Below are positions 1-9,017 of a DNA stretch of 64,000 nt, one piece after another (position 1 is the first letter of the stretch; each line of letters begins with the position of its first letter). The translations under genes and the position numbers were made by a program. The notes beneath the pieces are model-generated. The model saw only the letters and a list, made by a program, of their open reading frames with translations. It did not search any database and was not told where the DNA came from. The DNA is taken from positions 868,357 to 932,356 of the forward strand of contig NZ_WTUW01000001.1 in NCBI RefSeq assembly GCF_009882915.1, written 5' to 3'. The stretch comes from Sneathiella litorea (GTDB taxonomy: Bacteria > Pseudomonadota > Alphaproteobacteria > Sneathiellales > Sneathiellaceae).

Positions 1-1277
1 ATTACCCGGCCATCATCAACGGTAACCGGATTATTCGCGGCCAGACCCAAAATAAGGAAAGACATGGCGATCCGGTGATCGAGATGGGTCACAACCCGCC
101 CGCCACCCATGGGCGCACTGCCGTTTCCGTCGATGATCAGTCCGTCGTCCAGCTCTTCCAGCGTTACGCCGCAAGCTTTCAGCCCCACCGCCATAGCCGC
201 GAGACGGTCCGATTCCTTGACCCTTAGTTCCTCCAGGCCGCGCATCACGGTCTTTCCCTTGGCGAAGGACGCGGCGACAAAAAGCACGGGAAACTCATCG
301 ATCATCGTCGGCGCACGTTCGGGCGGCACCTCGATTCCCTGAAGTGTGCTTGCCCGGATGCGAAGGTCGCCAACCCGTTCTCCGGCCTGTTCCCGCAAGT
401 TCATAATCTCGATATTCGCGCCCATTTCCTTAAGCGTGATAAAGATCCCGTCCCTGAGAGGGTTAAGGCCGACATTGGTAATGGTGACATCGGAGCCCGG
501 CAGGATGGACGCGGCCACCGCTATAAAGGCAGCAGAAGACGGATCACCCGGTACGATAATATCGGCGGGGGTCAGCTCCTGTTGTCCCTGATATTCAATG
601 ACGCGGCCACCGTCCTCCCGCGCACTCATTTTCACGGCGGCGCCAAAATGACGGAGCATGTTTTCCGTATGATCGCGAGTTGGTTTGGGCTCGGTAACGC
701 GGGTGATGCCGGGGGTATCCAGGGCGGCCAGCAAAATCGCGGATTTCACCTGGGCGGATGCAACGGGCAGTTCATAGTCGATCGGCATCAGGTTCCGGCC
801 GGTAACGCCAAGCGGGAATCGTCCGCCGGATCGGCTGGTAATAAGGGCGCCCATCTCCTCCAACGGGCGACCCACCCGCCCCATCGGGCGTTTGTGCAAG
901 CTGGCATCGCCGGCGAAAAAAGTTGTAAATGGGCAACTCGCGACCAGACCCATTAACAAGCGCGCAGCCGTGCCCGAATTGCCCATATCGAGAACGTCAT
1001 CAGGCTCGCGCAAGGCGCCGACCCCATTGCCGGTAACCTCCCAGCTTCCGTCTTTGTTCCGCGTAACCTGCGCGCCGAGTTGGCGCATGGCGGCAGCAGT
1101 TCGCAGCACATCCTCCCCTTCCAGCAGTCCCTTAACCGTTGTCGTTCCGGCTGCAAGGCTTCCAAAAATAAGGGCGCGATGGGAAATGGACTTGTCGCCG
1201 GGAACGGAAATCGTGCCGGTTAGAGCGCCTGCCGGTTGCGCAGTGACGGGGACGGGAAGTGAATTTTGAGAGGTCAT
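1..1277 (-). CDS. aroA: 3-phosphoshikimate 1-carboxyvinyltransferase (EPSP synthase), 3' end cut by window edge
   Basis: Sixth step of the shikimate pathway: transfers enolpyruvyl from PEP to shikimate-3-phosphate in the cytoplasm. The reverse-strand reading frame is open from the ATG at 1277 to the window edge, about 425 residues, so only roughly the last 20 residues are missing. Visible family motifs are GDKSISHRAL near residue 28, MGNSGTAARLLMG near residue 100 and DHRIAM close to the edge. The second motif has the alphaproteobacterial form (GNSGTAARL). In alphaproteobacteria aroA is usually followed by cmk and rpsA, which would lie beyond the left edge (known arrangement, not seen here). 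It is divergent from the FYDLN-acid gene, another frequent neighbour. The window does not include the stop codon. Confidence 0.95.
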   Translation of the reverse strand, partial: MTSQNSLPVPVTAQPAGALTGTISVPGDKSISHRALIFGSLAAGTTTVKGLLEGEDVLRTAAAMRQLGAQVTRNKDGSWEVTGNGVGALREPDDVLDMGNSGTAARLLMGLVASCPFTTFFAGDASLHKRPMGRVGRPLEEMGALITSRSGGRFPLGVTGRNLMPIDYELPVASAQVKSAILLAALDTPGITRVTEPKPTRDHTENMLRHFGAAVKMSAREDGGRVIEYQGQQELTPADIIVPGDPSSAAFIAVAASILPGSDVTITNVGLNPLRDGIFITLKEMGANIEIMNLREQAGERVGDLRIRASTLQGIEVPPERAPTMIDEFPVLFVAASFAKGKTVMRGLEELRVKESDRLAAMAVGLKACGVTLEELDDGLIIDGNGSAPMGGGRVVTHLDHRIAMSFLILGLAANNPVTVDDGRV

Positions 1278-1487
1278 GGATTTCTGGCTGGACTTGCCCT
1301 TGGGCTATTAAAAAACGAAAACTCCTGCCTCGGGGTTTTAGCAAGCTTTTTTGTTCATGTCACATAAAGCTGCGACCAAATGAAAGAAACTTTTGACACC
1401 GGTCCGTTATTCTGGCAATTCACCCCCTTCTATGGTGAGTTGGGGTTCTGAAATCCAAATTAGCGCCCCGGTAACAATGAGGTGACA

Positions 1488-1835
1488 ATGGCAAAACCGG
1501 AATGGGGCGAAAAGCATCGTTGCAGTACTTGCGGCAAACCTTTTTACGATATGAAGAAAACGCCGATCATCTGCCCATCATGTGGGGCAGAAAATACGCC
1601 GGAGCGGTTGTTGAAGCCACGGCGGTCAGCGGCGGTAACGCCGTCGGAGGCGGAGAAAAAGGCAGCAGCAGCGAAAAAGAAAGCTGCGGAACTTCTGGAG
1701 AGTGATACCGACAAGGATGATGATATCGATGATGATCTCGTCGATCCGGATACGGTCGATCTCGCAGATGACGATGATGATGATGATGATCTTTCCGGTG
1801 TTGTCATCAAGCCGAAAAGCGACGACGAAAGCTGA
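1488..1835 (+). CDS. FYDLN-acid (TIGR02300-type) zinc-ribbon protein
   Basis: Small protein of about 115 residues, found widely in alphaproteobacteria, function unknown. It opens with MAKPEWGEKHRC and carries a zinc-ribbon-like pair CSTC...CPSC around residues 12-33 with the family FYD motif between them (here FYDM rather than FYDL). A lysine/alanine-rich middle leads to a very acidic tail with a run of seven or more Asp. The ATG at 1488 is preferred over an in-frame GTG at 1482 because a GAGG sequence sits 5 nt upstream of the ATG. Placement next to aroA and upstream of a tRNA-Ala matches the conserved neighbourhood of this family. No function should be inferred beyond metal binding by the Cys pairs. 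Confidence 0.88.
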   Translation: MAKPEWGEKHRCSTCGKPFYDMKKTPIICPSCGAENTPERLLKPRRSAAVTPSEAEKKAAAAKKKAAELLESDTDKDDDIDDDLVDPDTVDLADDDDDDDDLSGVVIKPKSDDES

Positions 1836-1920
1836 ATTCAGCGGGTCTGCATTTTTGACTTGAATCTAAGCGGGCTTCGGCATAGGTTCCGAACCCGCGG
1901 CGAGCATACTCGCCAAATAT

Positions 1921-1996
<76 letters not shown>

Positions 1997-2004
1997 TTAT
2001 TTAT

Positions 2005-2040
2005 AAGGGCTTAGCTGGAAACGGCTAGGCCCTTTGTCTT
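2005..2040 (+). terminator. Rho-independent terminator after tRNA-Ala
   Basis: AAGGGCTTAGC (2005-2015) pairs with GCTAGGCCCTT (2024-2034), with one T-G wobble and an 8-nt loop, followed by a short T-rich stretch. It lies immediately downstream of the tRNA and is the obvious end of that transcript. Confidence 0.8.
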
Positions 2041-2426
2041 TCCAAGTGATACTTGAAGAAGATTCCAGGTCCAGGCGCGCGTATCATTCTTCGACAATGC
2101 AGGCCGAAGAGAAAGGCGACGCCATTCGATCAGGACAGGCCGCTTACGGCTGTTGGTCGGCGAATTGGAGATATCCTCCTATTGTAGGATCAGCCTGTCT
2201 CTATTTACCTTTATTCCCTTAAAGATAAAGAGATCGCATCAACACCAAGGTAGTCCGGTCTGCAATATCATCATTCAATGCCGGGGCGATGTGTTTTTGC
2301 TATGCTTTACAAGCTGAAAATGATTTTTTGACATATCCGTGTCGCAATCTATTGTGGTTTATCAGTATAGATACTTCGGATAATTATTAAGATAAATGGT
2401 AATCATGAATTTATAGTGGTGCGAAA
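2041..2426. other. Gene-free AT-rich intergenic stretch
   Basis: About 385 bases between the tRNA terminator and the next gene. A 62-codon frame at 2034-2222 begins inside the terminator hairpin and lacks a ribosome binding site, so I do not call it. The last 150 bases become clearly AT-rich (for example around 2340-2410) and presumably hold the promoter of the downstream EAL-like gene, but I cannot assign -35 and -10 boxes with confidence. Confidence 0.5.
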
Positions 2427-4154
2427 TTGTCAAATACGGGGTTTTCAAAACTAAAGGCCAACTGGAAAAAACTTTCGCGGAACATATTTTCCAAAAATGA
2501 GTCCGACTCCCTAGAGGGCACAGGGCCCAAAAAGGGTGGAACGACATCAGAAAAGGAAAAAGGCGATGCGTCTTTTTCCGAGTTCGATCAGGAAATACTG
2601 GCCCTGATTGAAGAAAATGATTTTCTGGTAAACGGCAAGGTTAGCTTGGTTAATCTGGGCCGGATCAAGGAAAAGCTAGGTAACAAATGGCCAAAATACT
2701 CGGATTTCGTGCATGAATTTGCCGAAAAGGTCATTGAGCGCCGAATAACCAGCCAAGATCTTTTTTATCGGGTTGGTGAGGATGTCTATGTCTTTGTCTT
2801 CGCGCGGCTGTCGGAAGAGGAAGCCATCATAAAATGTTCGTTGATTGCCAAGGAAATCGGAGAGCAGATTTTCGGCGATGCCTGGTCATCAGATGAATTT
2901 GGGGCGTCAATTGCCGTTACCAAAACCGACGGAAGCATTGTTCTGGAAAAGAAGTCCTTGAAGGATTGTATTGCCGACAGCCTTCGTATTGCAAATACAA
3001 TAAACCCCAAAAATGTGTTAGATGCGGTTGCTCCAGAAACTGCCAATAAGGCATTTGAAGATATCGCCGCCAAAATTGATGAAATTGAAATGCTGGCGGG
3101 CGACACGACTAATGAAAGTGAACCTGAAAAACAACTTCAAAACTTCAAAGAAATGATGAGTGGGATTGACCAGGTTGTCTCACAGTTCAACGACACAACT
3201 GAGTTGATGAAGTTGAAAGAGAAAACGCCTCAATGGCAGTCATTTGTCCATGACTCTCAAAAAACCGGTAATGTATCGGTCGGCAATTTATCACAGAAAT
3301 TGAATGCCCTGATCAGTGATACCGAAAAACTCTATGAGACCATCGAAGAAACCGTCCTCCCAAGCCTTGAGTTACAAGGCCGTGGCAAACAGGGTGCGGA
3401 TGGTGTTGACGACATGGGTGAGCCGGATATGAAGTTTTACTACTGGCCGGTTCTGCAGCCAGCAGTATCTGCCATTAACTCATATCGTTTGACCTCTGAG
3501 ATCCTGTTAGACAATACTTTTTGGAGCATTGAGGAACTTCCAGAGGAATTGGAGCCCAGCACGATAGCTGGATTCGACAGGCTTCTCTTGCGCAGGGCAA
3601 TCGTTGACCTTCTGGATAGTCGTGATAAAGGGCTGCTTAACATAATCATCATCCCGGTCCATTTTTCCACGCTGAACATTTCCTCTCAACGACAGGCCTA
3701 TGTGCGGATTTGCGCGGGTATCCCAAAAGATATGCGCAAGCTGATCATGTGGGAGATTATTAGTAGCGGCGCCGGGCTTTGGCATTCGCAGCTCCAGAAT
3801 GCGGTCTCTGCGGTAAAGCGGTTTGGCCGACTGGTTGCGCTTGAAATGGATTCTAAAAATCCGCGGTTCACGGATTTGAAAGCTATTGGCATGGATGTTG
3901 TCGGGTTTAATTGCCAGGCAATGGAGATCTCGAGTGGAGACGCGCGGACAAGGTTTGCCAATTTCAGAAAGCGCGCTGATCAGGTAGGATTACGCAGCTA
4001 TGCATTTGGTATTCAGTCCAAGCCGATATTTTCAGCTGTCTTGAATGCTGAGTTTGATTTTGTTGCCGGCACATTTGTCGCGGAAAATGTTCCGCACCCC
4101 AAAGGAGCGTATGAATATGACGGCCTTGCCGGTAAAAATTCCCCGAAAGAGTAA
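2427..4154 (+). CDS. Degenerate GGDEF/EAL-like protein, probably not a catalytic phosphodiesterase
   Basis: A 575-residue soluble protein with no signal peptide. The N-terminal 60 residues are charged and low-complexity. Residues about 90-160 resemble the body of a GGDEF domain (YRVGEDVYVFVFARL where active enzymes have the GGDEF loop), and residues about 330-560 resemble an EAL fold: a KFYYWPVLQP strand, NIIIIPVHFSTLN, a central strand VALEMDSKN, and GTFVAENVPHP at the position of the usual QGYLFSRP segment. The EAL signature and the metal-binding acidic residues are not recognisable. An active c-di-GMP enzyme is therefore unlikely; a binding or scaffold role is possible but inferred. The start is TTG (2427); an in-frame stop at 2406 allows no upstream start and no ATG lies nearby. 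The gene is more AT-rich than its neighbours. Confidence 0.6.
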   Translation: MSNTGFSKLKANWKKLSRNIFSKNESDSLEGTGPKKGGTTSEKEKGDASFSEFDQEILALIEENDFLVNGKVSLVNLGRIKEKLGNKWPKYSDFVHEFAEKVIERRITSQDLFYRVGEDVYVFVFARLSEEEAIIKCSLIAKEIGEQIFGDAWSSDEFGASIAVTKTDGSIVLEKKSLKDCIADSLRIANTINPKNVLDAVAPETANKAFEDIAAKIDEIEMLAGDTTNESEPEKQLQNFKEMMSGIDQVVSQFNDTTELMKLKEKTPQWQSFVHDSQKTGNVSVGNLSQKLNALISDTEKLYETIEETVLPSLELQGRGKQGADGVDDMGEPDMKFYYWPVLQPAVSAINSYRLTSEILLDNTFWSIEELPEELEPSTIAGFDRLLLRRAIVDLLDSRDKGLLNIIIIPVHFSTLNISSQRQAYVRICAGIPKDMRKLIMWEIISSGAGLWHSQLQNAVSAVKRFGRLVALEMDSKNPRFTDLKAIGMDVVGFNCQAMEISSGDARTRFANFRKRADQVGLRSYAFGIQSKPIFSAVLNAEFDFVAGTFVAENVPHPKGAYEYDGLAGKNSPKE

Positions 4155-4272
4155 CCTTTAAGGCACAATCCTGCTGTAGCGAATTCCTCTCGCCATGGCA
4201 CCAAGGCGCTTAAACTCGTGGCAATTACCCAATTCGGAGACGGATTACCAACGGTCAGGTCCACCATTCGTC

Positions 4273-4301
4273 AAAAAGGCGCCCGAATGAGGCGCCTTTT
4301 T
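4273..4301. terminator. Bidirectional hairpin terminator
   Basis: A perfect 11-bp inverted repeat, AAAAAGGCGCC (4273-4283) and GGCGCCTTTTT (4291-4301), with a 7-nt loop. It gives a T-run in both directions. It ends the helicase transcript on the minus strand (stop at 4324) and probably the EAL-like transcript on the plus strand. Confidence 0.88.
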
Positions 4302-4323
4302 CGTTCTCGGATTATTTGTGAGC

Positions 4324-5682
4324 TCAGGCTGCGCTGCGTTGGGTGCGGCGGTTGCGTTGGCGGCCCCCACCAGCACCAGCGCCAGCGCCAGCGCGTTGGG
4401 CTTTCGGTGCGCCGGAGCGGCCACCGCCATTATTTTGCCTGTTGCCGGACCCCGACGACCTTGGACGACCATTTCCGGCGCCACGGCGCCCCCGCCCGTT
4501 GTTCGAAGGTTTGCTTTCCTCACCTGCCGGGGCTTCGGCGATGCCTTCTGCATGAAAGGGGTGGTCCTCCAGCACCGGGACGGGCTGGCGAATACTTTTC
4601 TCGATATCCTTCAGATACGCCCGCTCTTCATGATCACAGAAGGAGAGAGACGCGCCTGTCGCGCCGGCGCGGGCTGTGCGGCCAATCCGGTGGACATAGC
4701 TTTCGGGCTCGTTCGGGATCTCGAAATTGATCACATGGGTGACACCATCTACATCGATTCCGCGCGCCGCCACATCCGTCGCCACCAGGGCGCGTGTGTC
4801 GCCGGAGCGGAAATCATTGAGCGCTTTCTGGCGTGCATTCTGCGACTTGTTGCCGTGAATGGCGGCTGAGGAAATGCCTAGCTGTTCGAGCTGGCGCGAG
4901 ACGCGGTTGGCGCCATGTTTGGTGCGGGTGAAAATCAGCACGCGGCTGAGGTTTTCATCCTTCAGCACATGGGCGAGCAGCTCGCGCTTGCGGCCTTTCG
5001 GCACCATTAATACATGCTGCGCCACCTTTTCCGCCGTCGTGGCGGCCGGGGCAACCTCGATGCGAAGGGGGTTTCGGAGAATGCTGTTCGCGAGCTTTTC
5101 AACAGATTTCGGCATGGTCGCGGAGAAGAGCAGGGTCTGGCGCGTTTTTGGTAATTGCGCGATGATCTTCTGGATATCGCGGATAAATCCCATATCGAGC
5201 ATCCGGTCGGCTTCGTCCAATACCAGATATTCAACATTACCAAGATCGACATGGCGCTGGTTCATCAGATCAAGCAGGCGACCCGGCGTTGCGATCAGGA
5301 TATCGACACCGGCGGTCATCGCCTTGATCTGCGGTTTGGCGCCTGCGCCGCCATAGATCAACGTGGTCTTCAGGTGCAGGTATTTGGAATAGGCGTGGAT
5401 ATTTTCGGAAATCTGTATCGCCAGCTCGCGCGTTGGGGCAAGGATCAGGGCGCGGGCAGCTTTCGGCGTACGCTTTCCTTCGCCGCTGAGCAGCTTCTGG
5501 ATCAGGGGAAGAGAGAAGGCAGCGGTTTTGCCGGTGCCGGTCTGCGCGATCGCGATCAGGTCCTTATCATCCATAACGGCGGGAATCGCCTGTTGCTGGA
5601 TTGGCGTCATGGTTTCATAACCGCCCTCTTCGACAGCGCGAAGGACGGATTGGTTCAGACCGAGGTCTGTAAATTTTGTCAT
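4324..5682 (-). CDS. rhlE: DEAD-box ATP-dependent RNA helicase, RhlE-like
   Basis: Unwinds structured RNA in ribosome assembly or mRNA turnover, in the cytoplasm. About 452 residues. The helicase motifs appear in order: TPIQQQAIP (Q motif), AQTGTGKT (Walker A), PTRELAIQ, TPGRLLD, DEAD, SAT, ATDVAARGIDV and HRIGRTARAG. The last 90 residues are a basic, low-complexity Gly/Arg/Asn tail typical of this subfamily and likely to bind RNA non-specifically. The ATG at 5682 starts the conserved MTKFTDLGL sequence; an upstream in-frame extension to 5736 is not conserved-looking and lacks a ribosome binding site. A 250-nt leader separates it from the nitronate monooxygenase gene, consistent with an independent, possibly cold-responsive transcript (inferred). 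Confidence 0.93.
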   Translation of the reverse strand: MTKFTDLGLNQSVLRAVEEGGYETMTPIQQQAIPAVMDDKDLIAIAQTGTGKTAAFSLPLIQKLLSGEGKRTPKAARALILAPTRELAIQISENIHAYSKYLHLKTTLIYGGAGAKPQIKAMTAGVDILIATPGRLLDLMNQRHVDLGNVEYLVLDEADRMLDMGFIRDIQKIIAQLPKTRQTLLFSATMPKSVEKLANSILRNPLRIEVAPAATTAEKVAQHVLMVPKGRKRELLAHVLKDENLSRVLIFTRTKHGANRVSRQLEQLGISSAAIHGNKSQNARQKALNDFRSGDTRALVATDVAARGIDVDGVTHVINFEIPNEPESYVHRIGRTARAGATGASLSFCDHEERAYLKDIEKSIRQPVPVLEDHPFHAEGIAEAPAGEESKPSNNGRGRRGAGNGRPRSSGSGNRQNNGGGRSGAPKAQRAGAGAGAGGGRQRNRRTQRSAA

Positions 5683-5933
5683 TACTTTAGTTACTTTCCA
5701 GTTTTTATGAGGCCTGTTGCAGCGCAGACGCTCCACGATCCAAACAAAAACAAACGACCGGTCGAGTTTCTCGATCGAGGCGGATGTATTGCTGTTTCGG
5801 GGGTGGTTTCGACGGACTAATTAATAGAGATCGAAATTAGCGCCATGCGAAAGACTGCAACGCGACACTCTACTGGTATCGCTTCGGCAATGAGGCGACT
5901 TATACGCTAATTAACTGGAATGTCAAACTTTCT

Positions 5934-7013
5934 CTATTTGCCCGCCAGCTGTTGCAAACGTTGTAAGGCGTCCGATGCGAGGGCGTTGGTGAGCTCGCGG
6001 GCATCCATATCGCGCGCCAGTGCGGCCGCCTGTCCTGACCAGAGCGAGGTGAAATCGCCCGACCCGGCCTCTTCCGCCTTGGCTTTTAATGGGGCGAGCG
6101 CGGCACCGGCGCTCGGGAAGGGCGGGGCATCGTCCGAGATTGGCCCGACCTCGCGGATCACCCGGTTTAGCATGCCGCGCGCGGGCTTGCCCGAGAAGAC
6201 ATTGGTGATAACCGTTTGGTCATCCTTGGCCCGATGAAGGGCGGCGCGATGGAGATCGCTAATCAGGGATTGCGGCGTAAACAGGTACGCGGTGCCAATC
6301 TGCACACCAGAAGCGCCCAAGGCGAAAGCCGCCGCGATACCCCGTCCATCGGCAATGCCGCCAGCCGCGATGACCGGTACTTTCACGGCATCAACCACTT
6401 GCGGCAACAGCGCCATGCTGCCCGCCTGCGCGGTAATATCCTTGGTCAAGAACATGCCGCGGTGACCACCCGCCTCATAGCCTTGCGCAATAATCGCATC
6501 ACATCCGTTTGCTTCCAGCCACCGGGCCTCATCGACAGTTGTCGCGCTGGAAATAACGCGTGCGCCGATTGCCTTCACCCGCGCCAGTAGAGACGCGTCG
6601 GGCAGGCCGAAATGAAAGCTGACCACATTTGGCCTGATATCTTCGACCAGCGCGCACATGCCCTCATCAAAGGCGCGGCGGACCGGGGCGGGTGCGATGG
6701 CCGACGGATCAAGCCCATATTCAGCGTAGAAAGGCGAGAGCCGCTCCGTCCAGGCGGCTTGTTGGGCGGCTGTCGGCGTGGTGACCGTATGGCAGAAGAA
6801 GTTCATGCTGAACGGATTTGCAGTTTGCTGGCGAATGTTGCCCGCCTCGGCACGCATCTTGTCCTCGTTCAACATGGCGCAGGGTAGGGACCCGAGCCCG
6901 CCTGCGTCACTTACCGCAATTGCAAGGGCTGATCCGTTGGCCCCGGCCATGGGTGCCTGAATTATCGGTATCTCAATTTGAAGTAGATCAAGTAGCTTTC
7001 GACTGGGCCACAT
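5934..7013 (-). CDS. Nitronate monooxygenase (2-nitropropane dioxygenase family)
   Basis: FMN-dependent oxidation of alkyl nitronates (for example propionate-3-nitronate), a detoxification reaction. About 359 residues forming a TIM barrel. Recognisable segments are PIIQAPMAGANGSALAIAVS near the N-terminus, QGYEAGGHRG with the catalytic-type His, and the FMN-phosphate-binding IAAGGIADGRGIAAAFALGA followed by GVQIGTAYL. The ATG at 7013 is chosen because GGGAGG lies 7 nt upstream; the frame continues upstream to 7076 without homologous sequence. It is a single-gene unit between the helicase and the TetR regulator. Substrate is inferred from the family only. Confidence 0.9.
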   Translation of the reverse strand: MWPSRKLLDLLQIEIPIIQAPMAGANGSALAIAVSDAGGLGSLPCAMLNEDKMRAEAGNIRQQTANPFSMNFFCHTVTTPTAAQQAAWTERLSPFYAEYGLDPSAIAPAPVRRAFDEGMCALVEDIRPNVVSFHFGLPDASLLARVKAIGARVISSATTVDEARWLEANGCDAIIAQGYEAGGHRGMFLTKDITAQAGSMALLPQVVDAVKVPVIAAGGIADGRGIAAAFALGASGVQIGTAYLFTPQSLISDLHRAALHRAKDDQTVITNVFSGKPARGMLNRVIREVGPISDDAPPFPSAGAALAPLKAKAEEAGSGDFTSLWSGQAAALARDMDARELTNALASDALQRLQQLAGK

Positions 7014-7136
7014 TGCAAGCCCTCCCGACTTGTTGATAACCCGTGGTAAATTGAAGCAATTTTTGCCAGTTTGCAAGAATGCTTGACCGGTTGATCACGC
7101 GGATTTGTTCATTGGCGCGCTAAAAACTATCGCCGT

Positions 7137-7901
7137 TTAGTCAGTAGGGTCATCAGCAGACCAACCGGGTGCTTCCTGACGCTCCTGCGTCAACCGGGAT
7201 CTCGTCTCACGGGAAACTGGGGCGATGAAGGCGGCGCTGGCCATGTCGATCAGGTTCTCGACCGCGCGGTCAAAGTTGAACATGCCGGTTTCCCTCAACT
7301 TGCGGGCGCGCACAGCCTCAATATCCGCAACAGCGAAGATCAGCATTGATCTCAGGGTTGCGATCCGTGTCATGCGCAATTCGGCGGGGATATTGTCAAG
7401 CTGCCCCAGCAGCAATTCATTCATCCGCTTAATTCCCCGGTCGGCCTTGCCGGCGATAATGTCATCAAAGCTGACTGTGGGGCTGCGATGTACTTCCAGC
7501 AGAAAACGGTTGTAATAGCTGGGTTGCACGGACTCCTCGATCGGACGAATAAAGGGAATCACCGCAGTTTCCACAATGCCGCGGATGTCTTCACCGCGGC
7601 CCTGCGCCAGCAACTCATCGATCATCTTGTTGCGATGAGCGTCAATCTTGGTGACCCGCCACATGAGAATTGCCTCGATCAACGCATCGCGGGAGCCGAA
7701 GTGATAATGCATCGCGGAGGAATTGCGCTGGCCCGCGCCTTTCAGAATTTGCTGAAGGGTAACCCCGTCAATGCCGTGAATGGCGAACAACTTCTCCGCT
7801 GCGGTGACTATTCTGAGCTTTGTTCCGTCAAGCGGTCGTGGGGCATCGTCCATCCTGGCCGGATAGTCATCTGTTCCCTTTTCAAGATTGCTGTTCGTCA
7901 T
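7137..7901 (-). CDS. TetR/AcrR-family transcriptional regulator
   Basis: A 254-residue DNA-binding repressor-type protein. The N-terminal HTH domain is at residues about 27-75: LRIVTAAEKLFAIHGIDGVT, LQQILKGAG, then MHYHFGSRDALIEAIL, the canonical TetR recognition region. The remaining 180 residues form a ligand-binding domain of unknown specificity. It is divergent from the TauD-type dioxygenase gene; the 129-bp gap contains an ATTAATC-N6-GATTAAT palindrome over a promoter-like sequence, so it probably controls that gene and itself. The ligand is unknown. Confidence 0.9.
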   Translation of the reverse strand: MTNSNLEKGTDDYPARMDDAPRPLDGTKLRIVTAAEKLFAIHGIDGVTLQQILKGAGQRNSSAMHYHFGSRDALIEAILMWRVTKIDAHRNKMIDELLAQGRGEDIRGIVETAVIPFIRPIEESVQPSYYNRFLLEVHRSPTVSFDDIIAGKADRGIKRMNELLLGQLDNIPAELRMTRIATLRSMLIFAVADIEAVRARKLRETGMFNFDRAVENLIDMASAAFIAPVSRETRSRLTQERQEAPGWSADDPTD

Positions 7902-7950
7902 ATAGGCGGAATTCCAAAAATGCAGTCGTATCTATCACCATATTATCGCC

Positions 7951-7979
7951 TTGACAAATTAATCACAAGCGATTAATCA
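7951..7979 (+). promoter_or_regulatory. Promoter overlapped by TetR-type operator palindrome
   Basis: A consensus -35 TTGACA at 7951-7956 is followed 17 nt later by a -10-like TAATCA (7974-7979). Between and over them lies a perfect inverted repeat ATTAATC (7958-7964) and GATTAAT (7971-7977) with a 6-nt spacer. An operator in this position would block the promoter reading towards the dioxygenase gene at 8031. Assignment of the palindrome to the adjacent TetR protein is an inference from position. Confidence 0.55.
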
Positions 7980-8030
7980 ACATCAATTAATGAAGGTCCA
8001 TTAACGCATAAAAAGAAGAGGGAGAGGGAA

Positions 8031-8900
8031 ATGGTGATGCTGGACGTCGTCGCGGATAAATTGCATTTCGAGCCGATGACGGTTCGTCTGGGTGCGGTCG
8101 TGTCGGGTGTGGATTTGCGGGAGACGCTGGATCAAGACGTAATCAATCAACTCTCCGACGCGCTTGTTAAATACAAGGTCCTGTTTTTCCGGGGTCAGGA
8201 TATTACGCGCGAGCAGCATCTCGCCTTCGGCCGACGGTTTGGCGAGTTGGAAATTCACCCTCTCACCCAGCATAAGGAAGGGTTCAAGACACAGGATATC
8301 GCGCCGGAAATCATGGTTGTGGAAAGCACGGCGAAAACGCCGATTACAGCGGATGAATGGCACAGCGACGTGACCTGGCGAAAGGAACCGTCGCTCGGGT
8401 CTATCCTGCGGTGCATTGTTTCGCCCAAGGTTGGCGGTGATACCCTTTGGGCGGATATGGAGGCAGCCTATGACGGGCTGGATCAGCAAACCAAGGAGGA
8501 GATTGAGGGCCTGACCGCCATGCATGACTGGAAACCCTTCCGTCAGGCGATGTACGCCCAGCCGGGAACCGAGACGCTGGTCAAGGAACTGAAGGCCAAA
8601 TACCCGCCTTCGGAACATCCCATCGTCCGCACCCATCCTGTTTCCGGCCGCAAGTCCATCTATGTGAACAACCCGTTCACGACAAATATCAAGGGCAAGA
8701 GCAGGGAAGAGAGCATGGAACTGCTGACCAAGCTCTATCGGACCGCCTCGACGCCGGATTATCAGGTGCGCTTCCGCTGGGAACCGCATTCCATCGCCTT
8801 CTGGGACAATCGGAGCACCCAGCATTACGCAGTCGGAGATTTCTTCCCGGAGCACCGGTTGCTGGAACGGGTGACGGTTTCGGGTGACCGTCCGTTCTAA
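8031..8900 (+). CDS. TauD/TfdA-family Fe(II)/2-oxoglutarate dioxygenase
   Basis: Oxidises a small substrate (taurine, sulfonate, phenoxyacetate or similar) using Fe(II), O2 and 2-oxoglutarate. It has 289 residues, the usual length. The iron triad is visible as HSD in EWHSDVTW (about residue 109) with the distal His in NRSTQHYAVGDF, and the 2OG-binding Arg in HRLLERVTVSGD. The ATG at 8031 follows a GGGAGAGGG ribosome binding site. It is divergent from the TetR gene and probably regulated by it. There is no sulfonate transporter beside it, so taurine specificity cannot be claimed. Confidence 0.88.
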   Translation: MVMLDVVADKLHFEPMTVRLGAVVSGVDLRETLDQDVINQLSDALVKYKVLFFRGQDITREQHLAFGRRFGELEIHPLTQHKEGFKTQDIAPEIMVVESTAKTPITADEWHSDVTWRKEPSLGSILRCIVSPKVGGDTLWADMEAAYDGLDQQTKEEIEGLTAMHDWKPFRQAMYAQPGTETLVKELKAKYPPSEHPIVRTHPVSGRKSIYVNNPFTTNIKGKSREESMELLTKLYRTASTPDYQVRFRWEPHSIAFWDNRSTQHYAVGDFFPEHRLLERVTVSGDRPF

Positions 8901-9017
8901 AAACGCGCCGACGACCGGGCGAGGGATTGGTTTCTACTGCCCGGACGCAGTAATTATTTTCAACGGGTAGCGAAGTTTCTGACGCTGTTGTACAGTCAGG
9001 CTTTGTAACATGTTTTA

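Noticed and set aside
1310-1345. Hairpin-like AAAACTCC / GGGGTTTT between aroA and the FYDLN gene
   Set aside because: It lies in a divergent promoter region where no terminator is expected, and the stem has a mismatch; not supported as a regulatory element.
2034-2222. A 62-codon frame after tRNA-Ala
   Set aside because: It begins inside the terminator hairpin and lacks a ribosome binding site or recognisable sequence.
8001-8855. A 284-residue minus-strand frame opposite the TauD-type gene
   Set aside because: The plus-strand frame has intact Fe(II)/2OG motifs and a ribosome binding site; the antisense translation has neither.
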